Assembly (NCBI RefSeq): GCF_910596095.1
Contig: NC_056535.1
Coordinates: 28,304,505 to 28,368,504 of the forward strand
Source: Thunnus maccoyii
Taxonomy: Eukaryota; Chordata; Actinopteri; Scombriformes; Scombridae
Length of the DNA stretch: 64,000 nucleotides
Direction of reading: 5' to 3'
This document shows, in pieces, positions 54,242-64,000 of this stretch. Below the pieces are notes generated by a model. That model had not been told where the DNA came from and did no database searches. It worked only from the letters and a program-made list of their open reading frames with translations. Made by a program: the position numbers and the translations under genes. Position 1 is the stretch's first letter. The number at the start of each line of letters is the position of its first letter.

Positions 54242-55540
54242 ATCCAAACTGAATTTTTGAGGAGTCTTCTTAACACTTGGAGGCAATTATGTCTTTTCTT
54301 TTTATAGTGTACAGCTCATTGAGATTTAATTTCAAAATATATAGAAAGTCAAATTTGGAGTAATGGAAACTAGTGGAGAAATCATCTTAGTCATTTAAAT
54401 ATTCAACAGATCTATAGTCTAAATATAACCAATATATGCTGAAGTCATGTTTGATATTTTGCTGTGCTCATACAGTTAGTAAAACACTGAACATTTTCCC
54501 ATTGTCTTGTTTTCAAAGCCAAAGTGTTTTAAGGCCATAATCCTGAAATGTTATTGAAATTTTGAAAACTCAAATCTGATATGTTTTGTATTCTGAATAA
54601 CAATTTCAGGGTCACGTTGTGCCTCACAAATGTATTTACATTTACTATTCCAAGTCCCAACTTTTGGAAATGGCACTATATACAACTGGTGGAGGTGTTT
54701 TTAATCAAAAGAAGAAAAAGTTCAAATTGAATCTATGATTTTAAACATATAGAAGAATGTTTTCAGTTTTTGGAGAGTCTCTTTTAACCTCTGTCTCCTG
54801 AGGCCAAAGGTCTGGATCTATTGTCCCGCAGGGGCTCAATTTGAAGTAAAATTGGAAGTATCAATCAGTGACTTTGCTAACTTTAGGAAAATGGCAATAT
54901 ATAAAACTGGTGACAGTGATTTCAATCGATGGAAGAAAAGATTTACATTTTAAACAGATAAGAATGTTTTCAGTTTTTGGGGCTAGAGTCTCTTTTAACC
55001 TCTGTCTCCTGAGGCCAAAGGTCTGGATCTATTGTCCTGTGGGGGCTCTGTGAGTGAGTTTCCTCTGGTTTCCCACACTCTGTGTTTTCACTGCTTTCAC
55101 TGGAGGAACAATAGAAGTGTGTCTCATTATGCATCACATTAGATGCAATATCAGGCCTCTTTAAATAAGGAGAATGATTAAGATTAAACTTTTTACATTA
55201 AAAGACTTACAACTTACAGTTATACCAAAAGGATGTTGAAGTAAAGGTGTCTTTGAAATGTAAGTTTTCTAATTTGGTTTGATGGTTTGACCTACAGCAG
55301 AGTGACATAAAATTGATAAAAACACTTCATCAAACATCTTAATGGAACGGCTTCACAAAGTATTATCTTTACCTACATCATGGGTGCATAATTACTGTGT
55401 ATTGAATATTTTTCAACTAAAGGTTGGAACAGTAATTGAATTCAATGAGTTAAGTGTGGAAAGTCACTTTTGTCAGTATAAAGAGGTAAAATATGACACA
55501 AAATACATGAAAACACAAATTTAGCAACTTGCACTGTTTG
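54242..55540 (-). promoter_or_regulatory. distal spacer of unit I with truncated and complete M3
   Basis: Near-identical to 50111-51409 of unit H; complete site TTTCCCACAC at 55069-55078. Confidence 0.6.
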
Positions 55541-56452
55541 TTTATTCAACGTGGCACAATGAGCCACATAAAGGTTGCAAGATTCAACAAGACGTGATGA
55601 TACATCACAACAACAACTTGTAGATTTCTACAAGACACACTGTACTCAGAGAGAGTAAAGGAACAGCTGTCTTTATAAAAGACAAACAATTGACAGTATT
55701 CGAGGACACAGTTCTCACTGTCCTTTGAAATCTTTTCCAAATGGATTAAAAACTTTACACTGATCTTACAACAGATGGCATTGTTCTAAATGATCACAAA
55801 ATTCAATTGATTTTCAATATGAAAATATTATGTTGTCACTGGAAAACTGTGACAGTGTGACCTTAATCAAAGCTTTTACAGTAAAAGAATAAACACATTG
55901 ATCTTAAAACAGATCATTTCTGAGTAATCACATGAAGTGGGGTAAAGTCCACTGTGATAAAATATCCATAAAAAGGACAATTAAGATTTTTGTTCAGAAT
56001 GATTAATACTAATCAAGAAGTAACAAATATCACCATGGCATTATATTGAAACAATACATGTCATGTAGAGAGGCATTAAAGTATCACTAGAAAATTGTGA
56101 TAGCATGATTTTAAGCAAACTTTTTAGAAAAAAGGATAAATGGATCTTACAACAGATCAGTTTTGACTAATCACAGAGATTACATGAAGTACAATAAGGA
56201 ATAATAACAATTGCCGATGCAATCAGATTTAGTTCATGCTACATGCATGACAAGATGCTCTTTCTTCACTTGAAAGATATTGTTGCTGTCATTTCCTTAG
56301 GAAATGTCATCTAGCACAAATACAAAAACACACAAATCAGCCTTCTGTATACAGAAGAACAAGTGAATTAAATCTCAAATGATTCAGTCCAGTAATGTTT
56401 GACCAACATGGTCATCTCAGTTTGTCTGGTAGTGTCTCCAGTCTGTATGAGT
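55541..56452 (-). other. 3' UTR of copy J, internally shortened
   Basis: AATAAA (minus) at 55541-55546. Near 56180 about 118 bp present in copy I are missing (CACAGAGATTA joined to CATGAAGTAC). Confidence 0.7.
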
Positions 56453-57048
56453 CTACCACGGCCTCCAGAGGGCGCTGTTGACTGGACTCTTCTCTTTGGT
56501 GATGCTGGTCTGGACTGTGGAGCTCAGAGGGGAGAAGTCAGCCTCTCTCAGGGACTTATCAGAGGAAGACTGCAGCTTGTTGAAGTGGTTCAGCAGTTGA
56601 CTCTGGGACTGTGTCATCACCTTTTCCTTGGACAGGAAGTGTGCCACTTCTTGGACACACCTGGAGTAGCCCTGATCCACAGCTGCTGAGTGAACAGCTT
56701 GATGTTTTTGCTGCAGTCGTCTCAGGAAGCAAACTGTCATCTCCAGGATGTCTGCTTTCTCCAGCTTGGAGTCTGGCTGCTGTTTGAGGAACTCTGGACC
56801 CAGGAGAGACTTGAGCTGCTCAATGCTGCTGTTGATTCGCTCTCTGCGTAACTTCTCCACCAGAGGCTTTCTGAGCTGCAGAAAGAAGAAGAAAGTCATT
56901 AATTAACTTATTCTGGAGTTTAATGTTAGCATAAAAAGAGCAACCTGTCATGAAAAGATGAAGTCATCATGAATCTTCAATTTACCTTGTGGGTCAGAGT
57001 CAGATGGTCCTGAGAGTTGGTCATTGCTGCAGTGATTGTAGGTGCCAT
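56453..57048 (-). CDS. her4: her4-like bHLH-Orange-WRPW protein, copy J
   Basis: Exon 1 56986-57048, exon 2 56453-56875; 161 residues, predicted to be identical to copy I. The few nucleotide differences in the gene are synonymous or intronic, which marks a very recent duplicate or a recent conversion. Confidence 0.94.
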
Positions 57049-57114
57049 AGCTGGATCTCTGTGCTGTAGAGGTCTCTGTAGAGAGAATCTGATCTCTGCT
57101 GGCTTCATCCCTCC

Positions 57115-57428
57115 TATTTATAGTCCCACATCTCCATATGAATGTGTGGGTCTTGGTCTGGTTGAAGTTTCTCACAGTCTCATCCAATCAGAGAGCTTGG
57201 TGAGACAAAAGAGGATGCAGCATGCTGAATGCTGTTAATGCCTGGGGGACAATGGTTAGATCTCAGGGGAACAGGTGGAGGACTGGGGGGATGATGGAGA
57301 GAGACTCACAGAGCTCTGTATGAATCTGGGAAAGTGGTGACCCTGTAGAGACCAGATCTGCTGCCTGATGCTGAGATCAATGACTTTGAACACACGCTGA
57401 TTGTTCCATCACACACGTGGGAGAAAGA
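57115..57428 (-). promoter_or_regulatory. promoter of copy J
   Basis: TATAAATA at 57115-57122, SPS at 57145-57176, CCAAT at 57184; same distal block variant as copy I. Confidence 0.82.
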
Positions 57429-57719
57429 CAATTAAGTACATTAAGGATAAAAAAAAATACTATATGAAGTGTTAACTGAATTTAAAAATAAGTAGAAATA
57501 GACTTTTTGTCTCTAATGATTCTGTTGAGCCATGACCTAAAATCAACCAACTTACACTACTTATCTTCTATGTTCTCTTTATGATTCAACTTCCTTTTTT
57601 ATTTTCTACAGTTTGATATTTTTCCCAAATTTTGTTTAATTCATGATACTGTTATTTAGAAGCCAATTCTGCCAGGCATTAAATATGAGTGTGATAGTAA
57701 TGGTATTTTTAAAACTTGA

Positions 57720-58262
57720 GTGCAACAATCACGCTGCCGTCCAGATGTAGCAGTCTCCTGACTTGTGCCTTGTCTTCAGTGTGAGTAAAAAGTTGATCTG
57801 AGTTTCCCACACTGACTCTTTGAATGCTGTGGTCAATGAACCACAAAGGGACTTTGAATGGAGCTTTTGTGACTGATACTGGACGGATGTTGAAGTAGAA
57901 ACTGAGCCTGACGTCACCAACCATCTGGAGGGAAAGAACACCATTGACTGGCTCTGACAGTTTGTAAAGTTTGAAATTGTTATTAAATTCTTATCATGAA
58001 GAGTCCGCTCAATTGTTTTGGCAAAATATTTAGTCAACATCCAATCATTTTTGCACATTTCAAACATCCAATCACAATTTCTTCATTTTGTCACCTACTG
58101 GATCAAAATTTCAGCTCTATACATGAGGGTGGGAGGTTGAGACAGCTGTTTCCTGAAGTGTGCCAAATCCCTCTGGAGAATAGGAGGCTGGATGGGTCGA
58201 GAATCTTTATAAGGCTTAATTCGTCTCTCCAGAGCTTTCCCACACTCTGTCCATTAAAATAA
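57720..58262 (-). promoter_or_regulatory. modules M1 and M2 upstream of copy J
   Basis: TTTCCCACAC at 57803-57812 and 58236-58245. Confidence 0.7.
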
Positions 58263-59270
58263 ATTTAAGGATGTCTCTAAATCCAAATAGACTTTTCGAG
58301 TTTTTTTTTTTTTTTATATGCTGAGGGAGTTATATTTTTTCTTTTTCTGTTTACACTGTATAGCTTATCAAATTGGCAGTAATGGAAACCAGTGGAGAAA
58401 TCACCTTAGACATTTAAATATTCAAAACACCTATAGTCTAAATATAACCAATATGCTGAGGTCAACATGTGATACTTTGCTGTGATTATACAGTCAGCAA
58501 AACTGATAAAGATAAATTTTGATTTCTAAATAGCAATTTTAGGGTCACAATCTGCCTCACAAACTTACTTAGTGACTTTGCTAAGTCTCCACTTTTGTAA
58601 ATGGAAATATATAAAACTGAAGAGGATTTCAATCATTGAAAGAAAAAGTAAAAATTGACTATATGATTTTTAACAGGTAAGAAAGTTTCTCTTTTGGAAG
58701 CCAAAGTCCCTCTCAACCTCTGTCTCCTGAGGCCAAAGGTCTGGATCTATTGTCCTGCGGTGGCTCTGTGAGTGAGTTTCCTCTGGTTTCCCACACTCTG
58801 TGTTTTCACTGCTTTCACTGGAGGAACAATAGAAGTGTGTCTCATTATGCATCACATTAGATGCAATATCAGGCCTCTTTAAATAAGGAGAACGATTAAG
58901 ATTAAACTGTTTACATTAAAAGACTTACAACTTACAGTTATACCAAAAGGATGTTGAAGTAAAAGTGTCTTTGAAATGTAAGTTTTCTAATTTGGTTTGA
59001 TAACTTGCCCAACAGCAGAGTGACATAAAATTGATAATGACACGTCATCAAACATCCTAATGGAACTGTTTCACAAAGTATTATCTTTAGCTACATCATG
59101 AGTACACAACTAGTGTTCATGTGGAATTTAATTGTTATATTTTTCAACTAAAGTTTGGAACAGTAATTGAATTCAATGAATTCAGTGTGGGAAGTCACTT
59201 TTGCAATTAAAAAGAGGTAAAATATGACACAAAATAACATGAAAAGACAAAACTTGTAATTGGTAGTTTG
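58263..59270 (-). promoter_or_regulatory. distal spacer and single M3 of unit J
   Basis: One complete M3, TTTCCCACAC at 58787-58796; the truncated duplicate seen in H and I is absent. A poly-T run lies at about 58301-58315. Confidence 0.6.
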
Positions 59271-60270
59271 TTTATTCAACGTGGCACAATGAGCCACACA
59301 AAGGTTGCAAGCTCCAACAAGAGGTGATGATACATCACAACAACAACTTGTAGATTTCTACAAGACACACTGTACTCAGACAGAGTAAAGGAACAGCTGT
59401 CTTTATAAAAGACAAACAATTGACAGTATTTGAGGACACAGTTCTCACTGTCCTTTGAAATCTTTTCCAAATGGATTAAAAACTTTACACTGATCTTACA
59501 ACAGATGGCATTGTTCTTAATGATCACAAAATTCAATTGATTCTCAATATGAAAATATTATGTTGTCACTGGAAAACTGTGACAGTGTGACCTTAATCAA
59601 AGCTTTTACAGTAAAAGAATAAACACATTGATCTTAAAACAGATCATTTCTGAGTAATCACATGAAGTGGGGTAAAGTCCACTATGATAAAATATCCATA
59701 AAACGGACAATTAAGATTTTTGTTTAAAATGATTAATACTAATCAATATCACCATTGCATTATATTGTAACAATACATTTCATGCAGTGAGGCATAAAAG
59801 TACCACTAGAAAATAGTGATAGCTTGATAAGCAAACTTTTTAGAAAAAAGGATAAATGGATCTTACAACAGATCAGTTTTGACTAATCACAGAGATTAAA
59901 GTGAGGTAAAGTCCATTATAACAATGTGTCCATAAAAAGGACATTTAAATTTTGATCAAACTGATCAATACTTATCAAAAGGTAACAGATGTTACCATAG
60001 CATTATACTACCAATACATGAAGTACAATAAGGAATAATAACAATTGCTGATGCAATCAGATTGAGTTCATGCTACATGCATGACAAGATGTTCTTTCTT
60101 CACTCGAAAGATATTGTTGCTGTCATTTCCTTAGGAAATGTCATCTAGCACAAATACAAAAACACACAAATTAGACTTCTGTATACAGAAAAACAAGTGA
60201 ATTAGTCCAATAATGTTTGACCAACATGGTCATCTCAGTTTGTCTGGTAGTGACTCCAGTCTGTATGAGT
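59271..60270 (-). other. 3' UTR of copy K
   Basis: AATAAA (minus) at 59271-59276; conserved blocks present. Confidence 0.7.
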
Positions 60271-60776
60271 CTACCACGGCCTCCAGAGGGCGCTGTTGAC
60301 TGGTCTCTTCTCTTTGGTGATGCTGGTCTGGACTGTGGAGCTCAGAGGAGACAAGTCAGCCTCTCTCAGGTTCTTATCAGAGGAAGACTGCAGCTTGTTG
60401 AAGTGGTTCAGCAGTCTTCCTTGTCGTTGATTCTGCTGCTGCAGCTGTGTCAGGAAGCAAACTGTCATCTCCAGGATGTCTGCTTTCTCCAGCTTGGAGT
60501 CTGGCTGCTGTTTGACGAACTCTGGACCCAGGAGAGACTTGAGCTGCTCAATGCTGCTGTTGATTCGCTCTCTGCGTAACTTCTCCACCAGAGGCTTTCT
60601 GAGCTGCAGAAAGAAAAACAAAGTCATTAATCAACTTATTCTGGAGTTTAATGTTAGCATAAAAAGAACAACCTGTCATGACAAGATGAAGTCATCATGA
60701 ATCTTCAATTTACCTTGTGGGTCAGAGTCAGATGGTCCTGAGAGTTGGTCATTGCTGCAGTGATTGTAGGTGCCAT
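60271..60776 (-). CDS. her4: Orange-less her4-like protein, copy K
   Basis: Exon 1 60714-60776, exon 2 60271-60603; 131 residues. Same Orange loss as C-H, with private changes NQRQGRL, ADLSPL and KEKRPVNS; WRPW intact. Residue 51 is Val, as in C, D and F. It lies beyond the Orange-bearing I and J, so the two protein classes alternate along the array. Confidence 0.92.
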
Positions 60777-60842
60777 AGCTGGATCTCTGTGCTGTAGAGG
60801 TCTCTGTAGAGAGAATCTGATCTCTGCTGGCTTCATCCCTCC

Positions 60843-61155
60843 TATTTATAGTCCCACATCTCCATATGAATGTGTGGGTCTTGGTCTGACTGGAGTTTCT
60901 CACAGTCTCAGCCAATCAGAGAGCTTGGTGAGACAATAAAGGACACACACGCCGAATGCTGTTAATGCCTGGGGGACAATGGTTAGATCTCAGGGGAACA
61001 GGTGGAGGACTGGGGGGATGATTGAGAGAGACTCACAGAGCTCTGTGTGGATCTGGGAAAGTGGTGACCCTGTAGAGAGAAGAACTGCTGCCTGATGCTG
61101 AGATCAATGACTTTGAACACACGCTGATTGTTCCATCACACACGTGGGAGAAAGA
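60843..61155 (-). promoter_or_regulatory. promoter of copy K
   Basis: TATAAATA at 60843-60850, SPS at 60873-60904, CCAAT at 60912, distal block of the I/J variety. Confidence 0.82.
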
Positions 61156-61439
61156 CAATTAAGTACATTAAGGATAAAAAAAATACTATATGAAGTGTTA
61201 ACTGAATTTAAAAATAAGTAGAAATAGACTTTTTGTCTCTAATGATTCTGTTGAGCCATGACCTAAAATCAACCAACTTACACTACTTACCTTCTATGTT
61301 CTCTTTATGATTCAACTTCCTTTTTTATTGTATACAGTTTGGTATTTTTTCTAAATTTTGTTTAATTCATGATACTGTTATTTAGAAGCCAATTCTGCCA
61401 GGCATTAAATATGAGAGTGATAGTTATGGTATTTTTAAA

Positions 61440-61990
61440 AACTTGAACAAAACAATCACGCTGCCGTCCAGATGTAGCAGTCTCCTGACTTGTGCCTTGT
61501 CCTCTGTGAGTAAAGAGTTGATCTGAGTTTCCCACACTGACTCTTTGAATGCTGTGGTCAATGAACCACAAAGGGACTTTGAATGGAGCTTTTGGGACTG
61601 AAACTGGACGGGTGTTGCAGTAGAAACAGAGCCTGACGTCACCAACCATCTGGAGGGAAAGAACACCATTGGCTGGCTCTGACAGTTTGTAAAGTTTGAA
61701 ATTGTGATTAAATGTATCATCAGAAAGGGTAATACCAATTGTTTTGGTGAATTATTCAGTCAATGTCCAATAGTTTTCATACATTTTGAATATTAAGTCA
61801 AATTCCTGCCATTTTTTTCACCAACTGGATCAGAATTTCATCTCTATACATGAGGGTGGGAGGTTGAGACAGCTGTTTCCTGAAGTGTGCCATGTCTCTT
61901 TGGAGAATAGGAGGCTGCTGGTGGAGTTGATGATGCTAATCAGGCTCAACTTTGCTATCCAGAGCTTTCCCACACTTTTTCCATTAAAAA
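61440..61990 (-). promoter_or_regulatory. modules M1 and M2 upstream of copy K
   Basis: TTTCCCACAC at 61528-61537 and 61966-61975. Confidence 0.7.
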
Positions 61991-62933
61991 AAACTTTGGC
62001 GTGTGCCTAAATCCAAACTGAATTTTTGAGGAGTCATTTTAACACTTGGAGGCAATTTTTTTTTTCTTCTTACAGTGTACAACACATTGAGATTTTTATT
62101 TTCAAAGTATGTAGAAAATCCAATTAGGAGTAATGGAAACCAGTGGAGAAATCCTCTCAGTCACTTAAATATTCAACACACCTATCATCTAAATATAACC
62201 AATTTTCACTGAGGTCAACTTGTGATACTTTGCTGTGGTTATACACTTAGCAAAACACTGAACATGGTTTAAATACTGAACAATTTTATTAATGTCTTGT
62301 TTTCAAAGAAACAGTATTTTGAGGCCGTAATCCTGAAATTTTATGGAAATTTTGAAAACCCACATATGATATATTTTTACTTATAAATAACAATTTAAAG
62401 GTCACAGTCTGCATCACAAACTTACTTAGTGACTTAGCTGAGTCCCCGCTTTTGGAAATGGCAATATATAAAACAGGTGACGGTGATTTCAATCAATGGA
62501 AGAAAAGGTTTGAATTTTAATCAGATAAGAATGTTTTCAGTTTTTGGAGCTGGAGTCTCTTTTAACCTGATTGAGCTTAAACTGTTTACATTAAAAGACT
62601 TATTACTTACAGTTATACCAAAAAGATGTTGAAGTAAAGGTGTCTTTGAAATGTAAGTTTTCTAATTTGTTTTGATGGTTTGACCTACAGCAGAGTGACA
62701 TAAAATGGATAAAAACACTTCATCAAACATCTTAATGGAACGGCTTCACAAAGTATTATCTTTACCTACATCATGGGTGCACAATTACTGTGTGTTGAAT
62801 ATTTTTCAACTAAAGGTTGGAACAGTAATTTAATTCAATGAGTTAAGTGTGGAAAGTCACTTTTGTCATTATAAAGAGGTAAAATATGACACAAAATACA
62901 TGAAAACACAAATTTAGCAACTTGCATTGTTTG
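61991..62933. other. distal spacer of unit K, M3 deleted
   Basis: Follows the H/I/J spacer to CTCTTTTAACCT at about 62566, then jumps to the sequence that normally follows M3 (TTAAACTGTTTACATTAAAAG). No TTTCCCACAC remains. Confidence 0.7.
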
Positions 62934-63963
62934 TTTATTCAACGTGGCACAATAAGCCTCATAAAGTTTACAAGATTCAGCAAGAGGCGATGATACATCA
63001 CAACAACAACTTGTAGATTTCTACAAGACACACTGTACTCAGACAGAGTAAAGGAACAGCTGTCTTTATAAAAGACAAACAATTGACAGTATTCGAGGAC
63101 ACAGTTCTCACTGTCCTTTGAAATCTTTTCCAAATGGATTAAAAACTTTACACTGATCTTACAACAGATGGCATTGTTCTTAATGATCACAAAATTCAAT
63201 TGATTTTCAATATGAAAATATTATGTTGTCACTAGAAAACTGTGACAGTGTGACCTTAATCAAAGCTTTTACAGTAAAAGAATAAACACATTGATCTTAA
63301 AACAGATCATTTCTGAGTAATCACATGAAGTGGGGTAAAGTCCACTGTGATAAAATATCCATAAAAAGGACAATTAAGATTTTTGTTCAGAATGATTAAT
63401 ACTAATCAAGAAATAACAAATATCACCATTGCATTATATTGTAACAATACATGTCATGTGGTGAGGAATTTAAGTATCACTAGAAAATTGTGATAGCATG
63501 ATTTTAAGCAAACTTTTTAGAAAAAAGGATAAATGGATCTTACAACAGATCAGTTTTGACTAATCACAGAGATTAAAGTGAGGTAAAGTCCATTATAACA
63601 ATATGTCCATAAAAAGGACAGTTAAATTTTGATCAGAATGATCAATACCAATCAAAAGGTAACATATGTCACCATATCATTATACTACCAATACATGAAG
63701 TACAATAAGGAATAATAACAATTGCTGATGCAATCAGATTTAGTTCATGCTACATGCATGACAAGATGCTCTTTCTTCACTTGAAAGATATTGTTGCTGT
63801 CATTTCCTTAGGAAATGTCATCTAGCACAAATACAAAAACACACAAATCAGCCTTCTGTATACAGAAGAACAAGAGAATTAAATCTCAAATGATTCAGTC
63901 CAGTAATCTTTGACCAACATGGTCATCTCAGTTTGTCTGGTAGTGTCTCCAGTCTGTATGAGT
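62934..63963 (-). other. 3' UTR of copy L
   Basis: AATAAA (minus) at 62934-62939; conserved blocks up to the stop codon of the next copy. Confidence 0.7.
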
Positions 63964-64000
63964 CTACCACGGCCTCCAGAGGGTGCTGTTGACTGGACTC
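63964..64000 (-). CDS. her4: her4-like copy L, C-terminal 11 codons only (cut by window edge)
   Basis: The stop codon (TAG) at 63964-63966 is preceded by SPVNSTLWRPW. The rest of exon 2 is outside the window, so whether it has the Orange domain is unknown. Confidence 0.88.
   Translation of the reverse strand, partial: SPVNSTLWRPW

Larger units (their letters stand above)
49800..57955. repeat. 4.1 kb near-identical direct duplication
   Basis: About 49800-53930 and 53930-57955 correspond at a constant offset of 4131-4132 bp, dropping to 4013 bp after the 118 bp UTR gap. Similarity ends abruptly after TTATTAAATT near 57989. Confidence 0.85.
21140..64000 (-). repeat. tandem array of her4-like gene units (C to L)
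   Basis: Ten gene-bearing units plus one deleted unit in the same orientation. Stop-codon coordinates step by 4069, 4668, 4610, 4855, (4126 to the deleted unit, 4135 on to H), 4010, 4013, 3818 and 3693 bp. Each unit carries 3' UTR, gene, promoter, and modules M1-M3. The array continues past the right edge, where unit L is cut. Confidence 0.93.

Noticed and set aside
21140-64000. Regular repeats considered as CRISPR or satellite DNA
   Set aside because: Repeat unit is 3.7-4.9 kb with an intron-bearing gene; eukaryotic gene array.

Overview
The window looks like nuclear DNA of a ray-finned fish, probably a percomorph teleost. The genes are intron-bearing with GT-AG splice sites. Intergenic DNA is AT-rich and carries teleost-type dispersed repeats (Tc1/mariner, piggyBac, LINE tails, CTT/GT/GATT microsatellites). 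The gene content matches the vertebrate PANK4-HES5 neighbourhood (human 1p36). The species is not determined by what I can see.

Layout. (1) 0.25-7.36 kb, minus strand: first nine coding exons of pank4 (about 404 residues, the pantothenate-kinase-like half); the C-terminal phosphatase half lies beyond the left edge. (2) 7.4-10.9 kb: intergenic, with dispersed repeats. (3) 11.6-16.0 kb: two complete two-exon her4/Hes5-like bHLH-Orange-WRPW genes in divergent orientation (A minus, B plus), sharing a 3 kb interval with CSL/RBPJ-type sites. (4) 18.4-18.9 kb, minus: a two-exon, 96-residue Hes-like HLH protein with no recognisable basic region and no WRPW. (5) 21.1-64.0 kb: a tandem array of minus-strand her4-like units of about 3.7-4.9 kb (C, D, E, F, G, a deleted unit G', H, I, J, K, and L cut by the right edge).

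Each array unit repeats the same plan in transcription order: distal module M3, modules M2 and M1, a distal promoter block, CCAAT box, a head-to-head CSL pair with 16 nt spacing (SPS, Notch-response architecture), TATA box, a 63 bp exon 1, an intron of about 110 bp, one large exon 2, then a 0.8-1.0 kb 3' UTR ending in AATAAA. Modules M1-M3 each carry an almost invariant TTTCCCACAC, a strong CSL consensus.

The most unusual points are these. Seven of the nine complete array genes (C, D, E, F, G, H, K) share an in-frame loss of about 29 codons that removes the Orange domain while keeping bHLH and WRPW; A, B, I and J keep it. Copy D ends WRLW. The basic-less HLH gene sits between the divergent pair and the array. 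One unit has lost its whole coding region, leaving a 3' UTR scar. A piece of array spacer is inverted at 46.7-47.0 kb. A piggyBac deletion derivative entered one unit at a TTAA whose empty counterpart survives in unit C. A 4.1 kb near-identical duplication made units I and J. I infer a Notch-responsive her repressor cluster expanding by unequal crossing over and diverging both in protein domains and in enhancer content.
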